A DNA stretch of 25,413 nucleotides from an uncultured Treponema sp. GTDB lineage: Bacteria; Spirochaetota; Spirochaetia; Treponematales; Treponemataceae. The translations under genes and the position numbers were made by a program. The notes under the pieces were generated by a model. It had not been told where the DNA came from. It worked only from the letters and a program-made list of their open reading frames with translations, and made no database searches. Every line of letters starts with the position of its first letter. Position 1 is the first letter of the stretch. Shown piece after piece: positions 8,114 to 14,269 of this stretch. The stretch covers positions 1-25,413 of the forward strand of contig CALCRU010000027.1 of NCBI GenBank assembly GCA_937894335.1, written 5' to 3'.

Positions 8114-9031
8114 TTGTATTTCTCCTTTTGAGTGAATTCTTCTTTTGATATGGGAAGCATTTCAAAAACACCGTTACCAAGATAGAGGTCGCATGCAGGA
8201 ATCCAACCGTCCGCACATTTGAACCAATAGACATCCTCTTTGCCGTAGGGAAAGGGCATTGAGCTGCGTTCCGTAAGAAGAAGTTCGCATCCTTTGCTGT
8301 ATTCATACATTCCGGCCAGCGATGCATCGGGTTGTGAGCAGGGGGTGGTTTTGTCTGCGCTGACTACAGCCATTAACTTTGTCCCAATGTCTTCCTGGTT
8401 TTGAAAAATATAATATGAAAGTCTTTTGCAATAGAAGGGATACCAGTACTCTGCATAATAGTGCGATTTTCCTGCCGAAAAGGAAAACTGTTTGTTGTTT
8501 ATGAAGACAAGTGAAAGGATTTCGTCTGTAGCAGAATTTTTCATGATTAAAAGCCTGCGGTTGTCGCCCGTAGTATCGATAAGAAGAGAATGAACTTCAC
8601 CGTTACCGGTATAGCCTATGTCATCATAAAATTTACATAAGTTCCTTTCATTTTTTGCTTTAAATCCTACAGTTCCGTCTTGGTTAAAATATTGCAGCGT
8701 GATGGTACCGTCTTCGTTTGTGGCATACTCCACACGGTCGGCAATGTCTGCATAATTAAAGCGCACTGCAATTCCGCATGCACTAAGAAATGAATCTATG
8801 TCGGTTTCCGTAACGCCGTTACCAAGTTCGTACAAAGTGAACTGCGCTTTTTTTTTCTGCTATATTGAAGAGGGGAACATACTTTGGTTGGGAAACTTGC
8901 TGAACTAGTTCTTCCTGCTGCTCAGTATCTTCCTGCGACTCCGTCCTGTTATGCTCTGCATTTCCCTTCCTGCAGGCGGCAAAGAGAAAAATGAAAGTTA
9001 ATAAGAAAAACGAAAGAAATAATTTCTTCAT
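8110..9031 (-). pseudogene. Putative lipoprotein split by a frame change in an A9 tract
   Basis: Read as drawn, translation from 9031 gives a 70-residue product ending at 8819: signal MKKLFLSFFLLTFIFLFAAC (lipobox FAAC, Cys20), an acidic Gln/Glu-rich linker, then a premature stop. The matching remainder is open in the +1 frame (about 240 residues, to 8110) and is clearly paralogous to the downstream lipoprotein. The frames join at a run of nine A on the coding strand (8848-8856): with eight A the text runs EKKAQFTLYELGNGVTE, giving a lipoprotein of about 300 residues. A TTG codon at 8835 opens the second frame but has no ribosome binding site. The possibilities are a slippage-switched gene, transcriptional slippage, a decaying gene or a homopolymer sequencing error. 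AAGG precedes the ATG at 9031. Confidence 0.75.
8848..8856 (-). repeat. Homopolymer A9 tract (coding strand) at the lipoprotein frame break
   Basis: Nine T on the plus strand, so nine A in the mRNA, exactly where the two lipoprotein frames meet. Loss of one A restores a single open frame. Runs of this length are slippery for DNA and RNA polymerases. Confidence 0.85.
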
Positions 9032-9036
9032 TTGAT

Positions 9037-9222
9037 TTACCTTGACTTACTTTTTGAATAGGCCCTGATGCTTGCAACTTCGGACAATGGGACATAGGTT
9101 GCATTATCTCCTATTTTCCAGGTGCTTTTTCTGCTGCCTTTAGTTACATTAACATACTCTTCGCCAGTCATCAATATAGTTCCTGTTAACTCCCTTAATT
9201 CTTTCTCTTGTGCAAAGTTCAC
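9037..9222 (-). CDS. Small hypothetical ORF upstream of the lipoproteins
   Basis: An open frame of up to 61 codons (GTG at 9222) or 44 codons (ATG at 9171, with AGGA about ten bases upstream). It ends five bases before the lipoprotein ATG at 9031, and that gene's AAGG lies at its end. The text TGEEYVNVTKGS and ATYVPLSEVASIRAY is compact and polar, without signal or membrane segment, and not recognised. Its 5' end runs into the promoter of the divergent ABC gene, and I find no good promoter for it. The tight spacing favours a genuine small operon member, but a chance frame is not excluded. Confidence 0.4.
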   Translation of the reverse strand: MNFAQEKELRELTGTILMTGEEYVNVTKGSRKSTWKIGDNATYVPLSEVASIRAYSKSKSR

Positions 9223-9236
9223 AGTTTCGATACAAT
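9208..9236 (+). promoter_or_regulatory. ABC exporter promoter, leaderless type
   Basis: TTGTGC (9208-9213), 17 bases, TACAAT (9231-9236), then seven bases to the ATG at 9244, with no Shine-Dalgarno sequence between them. Confidence 0.6.
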
Positions 9237-9243
9237 CTTTCTC

Positions 9244-10977
9244 ATGTCAACAGTAGGTATGTTACTAAATGGCCTTGAAAGAAAATACAAGGTTTACTCT
9301 TTGCTCAGTCCTCTTTCTATGGTGGGCGAAGTTGTTATGGAAACGGCAATACCCCTCATGATGTCAAAGATAATTGATGTGGGAATTGCAGGTGGCGATT
9401 TGAATTATGTTCTGCTCGTGGGGTTCCTTATGGTGGGCATGGCTGTGTTTTCTCTTGCCTGCGGAGCTTTGGGAGGTCGTTTTGCGGCCGTTGCTTCACT
9501 GGGATTTTCACGGAATTTACGCAGAAGGCTTTTTGCAAAGGTTCAGGATTTTTCATTTGGAAATATAGACCATTTTTCAACTTCGTCTCTGGTAACCCGG
9601 CTTACCACTGATGTTACAAATGTTCAGAACACTTACCAGATGCTTATCCGAATGTGCGTCAGGGCACCCTTTATGCTTATTTCAGGTACCATTATGGCCT
9701 GCCTTATTAATGTAAAGCTTTCTACCGTTTTCTTTGTGGCCATTCCCTTTCTTGCGGTAGTGCTTGTCATAATTGCTTTTGTTGCATATCCTCGTTTTCA
9801 GATCATGCTTTCAAAGTACGACAATCTGAACAACACTGTGCAGGAAAACCTTACTGCAATCCGCGTTGTAAAAAGTTTTGTCCGCGGTGAATACGAAAAG
9901 GAAAAGTTTTCTGATGCAGCCGATGCCGTCCGTAAGACTCAGGTGCGTGCAGAAAAAGTTGTGGTGCTTACAATGCCACTCATGCAGATTGTTGTGTATG
10001 CCTGCATTATTGCAGCCCTTTGGTTTGGTGGCAGGATGATTGTAGTGGGCGACTTAAAGACAGGTCAGCTCATAAGCTTTATCTCTTACATAACTCAGGT
10101 ACTCATGTCCCTCATGATGCTTTCCATGGTCTTTATTACAATGGTTCTTTCTAGAGCGAGCATTTCCAGAATTGTTGCAGTTCTTTCAGAGGAGCCAGAA
10201 ATCCGTGGACCTGAATCAGATGCTGTTACAGAAGTTGCCGATGGCTCTATAGACTTTAAGAATGTTTCGTTTTCTTACCACAAAGATAAAAACAACTGCG
10301 TTCTTAACAATGTTTCGCTACATATACCCAGCGGTTCCTTTGTTGGCATTATAGGCGGAACAGGTTCTTCAAAGTCTACACTTGTTTCTCTTGTGCCTCG
10401 CTTGTATGATGCCCTTTCTGGAGAAGTTTTTGTGGGCGGAAAAAATGTCAGAGATTACGATCTGGTAACTCTTCGTGACAGTGTTGCAATGGTTCTGCAA
10501 AAAAATGTCCTCTTTAGCGGAACAATTAGGGAAAACCTTAAGTGGGGCAACGAGAACGCCAGTGATGAACAGCTTATTGAAGCCTGCAAGGCTGCGGATG
10601 CATACGAGTTTATTCAGTCATTCCCAAAAGGCTTTGACACAGATTTGGGGCAGGGGGGAGTAAATGTTTCAGGGGGCCAGAAGCAGCGCCTTTGCATTGC
10701 TCGCGCTCTGTTAAAAAATCCGAAGATTCTCATTCTTGATGACAGTACCAGTGCGGTTGATACTGCAACAGATTCACGCATTCGTGCGGCTTTAAGAAGT
10801 AGTGCCCCTGACGCTACAAAGATAGTCATTGCCCAGCGTATTACATCTGTTCAGGATGCGGACATCATTTATGTTCTTGACAACGGTTCAATAAACGGTT
10901 GCGGAACTCATGCAGAACTTCTTGAATCCAATGAGATTTACAGGGAAGTGTATCAGTCTCAGCAGGCAGCAAACTGA
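9244..10977 (+). CDS. ABC exporter half-transporter, degenerate ATP-site subunit
   Basis: A 577-residue type IV ABC half-transporter: six membrane helices (to about residue 310) and a C-terminal ATPase domain. The ATPase is atypical. Walker A reads GGTGSSKST (371-379), with Ser376 where the invariant Gly before the Lys is expected. Walker B ends ILILDDSTSAVD, with Asp in place of the catalytic Glu. The switch His is Gln (IAQRI). The signature VSGGQ is normal. Asp and Gln at those places are known for the non-hydrolysing side of heterodimeric exporters such as TM287/288; the Gly-to-Ser change is less usual. The start at 9244 (MSTVGMLL) is set by the adjacent promoter; an in-frame ATG-like codon at 9208 lies in the -35 box. 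The partner follows after 18 bases. Confidence 0.88.
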   Translation: MSTVGMLLNGLERKYKVYSLLSPLSMVGEVVMETAIPLMMSKIIDVGIAGGDLNYVLLVGFLMVGMAVFSLACGALGGRFAAVASLGFSRNLRRRLFAKVQDFSFGNIDHFSTSSLVTRLTTDVTNVQNTYQMLIRMCVRAPFMLISGTIMACLINVKLSTVFFVAIPFLAVVLVIIAFVAYPRFQIMLSKYDNLNNTVQENLTAIRVVKSFVRGEYEKEKFSDAADAVRKTQVRAEKVVVLTMPLMQIVVYACIIAALWFGGRMIVVGDLKTGQLISFISYITQVLMSLMMLSMVFITMVLSRASISRIVAVLSEEPEIRGPESDAVTEVADGSIDFKNVSFSYHKDKNNCVLNNVSLHIPSGSFVGIIGGTGSSKSTLVSLVPRLYDALSGEVFVGGKNVRDYDLVTLRDSVAMVLQKNVLFSGTIRENLKWGNENASDEQLIEACKAADAYEFIQSFPKGFDTDLGQGGVNVSGGQKQRLCIARALLKNPKILILDDSTSAVDTATDSRIRAALRSSAPDATKIVIAQRITSVQDADIIYVLDNGSINGCGTHAELLESNEIYREVYQSQQAAN

Positions 10978-10995
10978 GCGTGAAAGGAGAAGATT

Positions 10996-12975
10996 ATGCC
11001 GGGACCAGGTTCTAGAACAAAAGTAAGTGCAAAACCCAAAAATGCAAAGCGTACAATTTCGCGCCTTATTTCCTATATGGGAGCTTACAAGGCTCTCTTT
11101 CTTGTAGTGCTTGTGGCGGTTCTTGCTAGCGCAGGTGCAACTGTCGTTGGAGACTCCATGCTTAGACCTGCAATAGACGACTACATAATTCCCCTGTATG
11201 AACGGTGGACTGCTGGAGAAGTAATTGCCGCTGCGGATTTTATTCCATTTCTTAAGCTGGTTGGAATTATGGCACTTGTGTTTGCCTTTGGGGCCTTGGC
11301 TTCATGGGTTAACGCAAGACTTATGCTTTACATTTCAACCAACACTCTTTACCGCATTCGAACGGATTTGTTTGACGAAATGGAAGTGCTTCCATTAAAG
11401 TATTTTGACGGACACACTCACGGTTCTCTTATGTCCCTTTTTACAAACGACATTGATACCCTTCGCGACATGATGAGTCAGAGTATTCCCAACCTTTTTT
11501 CTAGCGTAATAACAGTTGTCTCGGTCTTTGTCATGATGATGATAACAAGTCCTCTCCTTACGCTGATTATGGTTGTTACCATGATTATGATGATGGCCCT
11601 TGCTGGAGCAATTGCAAAACGCAGTGCAAAGGCCTTCCGTGAGCAGCAGGATGCAATAGGTGCAGTTAACGGTTATGTTGAGGAAATGACTTCTGGGCAG
11701 AAAGTTGTAAAGGTGTTCAATCGCGAAAAAAAATCCATAGAAGAATTCAACAAACTTAATGACAGACTGTGCGAGGCGGGTACAAGGGCAAACACTCTTG
11801 CAAACATACTTATGCCCATAATGGGAAACATGAGCCACATTCAGTATGCCTTTGTTGCCATTGTGGGAGCAATTCGCGTCATAGGCGGACACATGGGTTT
11901 GGGAAGCATTGCTGTCTTCCTCCAGTATACGCGTAACTTTAGCCGACCCATTACCATGATGAGCCAGCAGATTAACGGCATTCTTAATGCTCTTGCCGGT
12001 GCCGAACGAATCTTTGCCGCCATAGACGAAAAGAACGAGGTTGACGAGGGTAAGGTTCTTCTTGTAAATGCAAGCGAAACTCTGCCTGAGGCTTCCAGTG
12101 ATAACAGAAGTCATTTGGTTCAGGCCTTTGCAAATACTGGAGAGTGGGCTTGGCGCGTTCCTTCTGGTCTTTCAGTTGACGACTCTGAGAATGCGGAAAG
12201 TTTTGCCGACAGTGAGGACTTTAAGCTTGTTAAACTTAGGGGAGATGTGGTGTTTAAGAATGTAAGTTTTTCCTATGTTCCTGAAAAGGAAGTTCTTCAT
12301 TCAATAGAACTTCATGCCGAACCAGGACAGAAAATTGCACTGGTAGGTTCTACAGGAAGCGGAAAGACAACAATTACAAATCTGCTTACTCGCTTTTACG
12401 ATATTGATGATGACAAGGGCTTAATTACTTACGACGGAATTCCCATAAAGGAAATTTCAAAGGGTGCTCTTAGAAAGTCCTTGGGCATGGTTCTACAGGA
12501 CACTCATCTTTTTACAGGCTCCATTCGTGACAACATTAAGTACGGAAACCTAGAGGCTTCTGAGGCTCAGGTTGTGGCGGCGGCAAAACTGGCAAACGCC
12601 CATTCATTCATTACTCATCTTGAAAATGGTTATGATACCATCATTACCGGAGACGGCGGAAACTTGAGTCAGGGACAGAGACAGCTTCTTGCCATTGCAC
12701 GGGCTGCAGTTGCGGATCCCCCTGTTCTTATTCTTGACGAAGCAACCAGTTCAATCGACACGCGAACAGAGGCCCTTATAGAAAAAGGCATGAACCACCT
12801 TATGGAAGGACGCACTGTATTTGTCATTGCCCATAGGCTTTCAACCGTCCGCAATGCAAACGAAATAATTGTTCTGGAAAAAGGCAGAATTATAGAGCGC
12901 GGCAACCACGACACCCTAATGTCCCAAAAAGGCCGCTATTACGATTTGTACACCGGTGCCTTCGAACTGACATAA
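10996..12975 (+). CDS. ABC exporter half-transporter, catalytic subunit
   Basis: A 659-residue partner of the preceding half-transporter, preceded by AAAGGAGA. Six membrane helices are followed by an acidic stretch of about 65 residues between the membrane and ATPase domains (around 345-410, including GEWAWRVPSG), an insertion seen in some members of this group. The ATPase motifs are canonical: Walker A GSTGSGKTT, signature LSQGQ, Walker B ILILDEATSSID with the catalytic Glu, and switch His in IAHRLSTV. The pair would thus hold one competent and one impaired ATP site. Such exporters move lipids, peptides or drugs; nothing here fixes the substrate. Direction of transport is outward by family. 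Confidence 0.9.
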   Translation: MPGPGSRTKVSAKPKNAKRTISRLISYMGAYKALFLVVLVAVLASAGATVVGDSMLRPAIDDYIIPLYERWTAGEVIAAADFIPFLKLVGIMALVFAFGALASWVNARLMLYISTNTLYRIRTDLFDEMEVLPLKYFDGHTHGSLMSLFTNDIDTLRDMMSQSIPNLFSSVITVVSVFVMMMITSPLLTLIMVVTMIMMMALAGAIAKRSAKAFREQQDAIGAVNGYVEEMTSGQKVVKVFNREKKSIEEFNKLNDRLCEAGTRANTLANILMPIMGNMSHIQYAFVAIVGAIRVIGGHMGLGSIAVFLQYTRNFSRPITMMSQQINGILNALAGAERIFAAIDEKNEVDEGKVLLVNASETLPEASSDNRSHLVQAFANTGEWAWRVPSGLSVDDSENAESFADSEDFKLVKLRGDVVFKNVSFSYVPEKEVLHSIELHAEPGQKIALVGSTGSGKTTITNLLTRFYDIDDDKGLITYDGIPIKEISKGALRKSLGMVLQDTHLFTGSIRDNIKYGNLEASEAQVVAAAKLANAHSFITHLENGYDTIITGDGGNLSQGQRQLLAIARAAVADPPVLILDEATSSIDTRTEALIEKGMNHLMEGRTVFVIAHRLSTVRNANEIIVLEKGRIIERGNHDTLMSQKGRYYDLYTGAFELT

Positions 12976-12992
12976 GGCTTAGCCTAAGGTGT

Positions 12993-13008
12993 GCTGGAAG
13001 TACGAAGT
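12993..13008 (+). repeat. Direct repeat copy 1, GCTGGAAGTACGAAGT
   Basis: Matches copy 2 at 15 of 16 positions. It also starts an inverted repeat, CTGGAA (12994-12999) with TTCCAG (13011-13016). Confidence 0.65.
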
Positions 13009-13071
13009 GATTCCAGTAGAGGTGCCTGCACCTCCGTGCATTTGAATTAACATAAACTTACCCGTCAGTAG

Positions 13072-13092
13072 GCTGGAAGTACAAAGTACTTC
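13072..13092 (+). repeat. Direct repeat copy 2 with a perfect hairpin
   Basis: GCTGGAAGTACAAAGT (13072-13087) repeats copy 1. Here GAAGTAC (13076-13082) pairs perfectly with GTACTTC (13086-13092) across a three-base loop, ending two bases short of the GGDEF stop codon. Confidence 0.65.
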
Positions 13093-13094
13093 AC

Positions 13095-14159
13095 TTACTG
13101 TAATACAAGCTTGTTCTTTCCGCTTTCCTTGCCGTTGTAGAGGAAGCGGTCGGCTCTGTTTATGGTTACGGAAATGGGCTCGTTCTGATCGTGGAAGGCG
13201 AGTCCACCCGTCATGGTAAGGTTGAATTTGTTCTCCATGTAGATGAAACTGTAGTCTTCAACGCTCTTTATTATTGTCTGTATGAAGTCTGAACATTTTG
13301 CTCTTGCATCAGAGTGGCTTTCATCGTATTCCAGTACCACAAGAAATTCTTCTCCGCCCCAGCGTCCAATAGTCACCTTCTGTTCGATAGCTGACTGACC
13401 TATATGCTTCATCATTTCGGCAATGGTCCTTAGTACATAGTCTCCTGCATCGTGACCGAATGTGTCGTTTACCTTCTTAAAGTCGTCTATGTCTACGATT
13501 GCAGTTGCAAAGCTCAGGCTTCCTTCCTTAGAGTCTGCATAGGCCTTGTCCAAAATGTCTCTCATCTTGTGCCTGTTGTAAAGTTGGGTAAGTTCGTCAA
13601 AGTCCGCAAGGCTTGTTTCCCTGTTCATAATTAAAGATGTAAAGGCATACATGCAAATGATTATGAATCCGAAGATTACGGCACAGTTTGCAAGGTACAT
13701 GACATTCATTATGATGGGAGAGACTGTGTATTTTGGAGTCTGAAAAATTGTGTACAGCTTTAGGCTTAAAAATGTTCCAGCGCTAAGAAAACTTGCAACT
13801 TCGGGGAGCTTGCCCAAAAATCTGTTGTCGTTAAAAATGTAGCGCATGTAAAAGGCAATGAAGACTATGGGCATTGTGTACATGGCAAATCCTGCTTCCC
13901 AACCTACACAGACGGTTGCAAAAACCAGATGCAGGAGAACTTCGGCAAGTGCCAGCGTGGTATACAGAAAGAGTTTTCGGCTTCTTACGATGAATATTCC
14001 GCCTATGTAAAAGAGAACACTTGCAATGTTGAAAAAGTACATGAAACGAACTTTAAAGTAGAAAAAGAAAAAGAACAGCACCGTGTGTACTGCCAGAAGA
14101 GATATGTTGGTAATCTTAAGAGCCTTTCCCAGTCCTTCTACTTTGTCGCCCGAAGCCAT
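13095..14159 (-). CDS. Membrane-bound diguanylate cyclase (GGEEF)
   Basis: A 354-residue protein with about six hydrophobic segments in the first ~190 residues and no known extracellular sensor domain. A GGDEF domain follows (FDELTQLYNRHKM, then VDIDDFKKVNDTFGH). The active site GRWGGEEF is a functional variant. The RxxD inhibitory site is absent (EQKV stands there), so feedback control should differ from that of the cyclase at 3349. The ATG at 14159 (MASGDKVEG) has AAAGGAG at proper spacing and a near-consensus promoter; an upstream in-frame ATG at 14231 lies in the valS promoter region and is rejected. The gene diverges from valS and converges on the ABC exporter. Confidence 0.9.
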   Translation of the reverse strand: MASGDKVEGLGKALKITNISLLAVHTVLFFFFFYFKVRFMYFFNIASVLFYIGGIFIVRSRKLFLYTTLALAEVLLHLVFATVCVGWEAGFAMYTMPIVFIAFYMRYIFNDNRFLGKLPEVASFLSAGTFLSLKLYTIFQTPKYTVSPIIMNVMYLANCAVIFGFIIICMYAFTSLIMNRETSLADFDELTQLYNRHKMRDILDKAYADSKEGSLSFATAIVDIDDFKKVNDTFGHDAGDYVLRTIAEMMKHIGQSAIEQKVTIGRWGGEEFLVVLEYDESHSDARAKCSDFIQTIIKSVEDYSFIYMENKFNLTMTGGLAFHDQNEPISVTINRADRFLYNGKESGKNKLVLQ

Positions 14160-14178
14160 AACAAACTCCTTTCTACAT

Positions 14179-14207
14179 ATTATATGCTGTTGAAGTGCAT
14201 TATTCAA
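14179..14207 (-). promoter_or_regulatory. Promoter of the GGEEF gene
   Basis: TTGAAT (14202-14207), 17 bases, TATAAT (14179-14184), followed by a short leader with AAAGGAG. Back to back with the valS promoter. Confidence 0.7.
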
Positions 14208-14221
14208 TAGCAGTATGGGTC

Positions 14222-14250
14222 TAGAATACAAAGTGCAAAAGTGCTATAAT
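14222..14250 (+). promoter_or_regulatory. valS promoter
   Basis: A perfect TATAAT (14245-14250) with a weak -35 (TAGAAT, 14222-14227) at 17 bases. The leader would be about 13 bases and carries GAGG (14259-14262). No T-box or other long leader structure can fit here. Confidence 0.6.
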
Positions 14251-14269
14251 GCTCCTCCGAGGTTTTTTA

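Larger units (their letters stand above)
12976..13094. other. Spacer between convergent genes, rich in small hairpins
   Basis: 119 bases separate the ABC gene from the convergent GGDEF gene. They hold two copies of a 16-base repeat (12993-13008 and 13072-13087) and between them a GC-rich hairpin, GAGGTG (13019-13024) against CACCTC (13029-13034). Neither strand shows a T-run after a stem, so no standard terminator is evident. Confidence 0.6.

Noticed and set aside
8848..8856. Programmed -1 ribosomal frameshift on A AAA AAA in the lipoprotein gene.
   Set aside because: The downstream frame is reached by +1 (one base fewer), not -1, and no stimulatory structure was identified. Slippage or an indel fits better.
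12976..13094. attC-like integron site or CRISPR repeats in the hairpin-rich spacer.
   Set aside because: No GTTRRRY/RYYYAAC core pair and no integrase are seen, and two unequal copies with one 63-base interval do not make a CRISPR array.
14222..14269. A T-box riboswitch in front of valS.
   Set aside because: The promoter TATAAT lies only 19 bases before the ATG, so there is no leader long enough to hold one.
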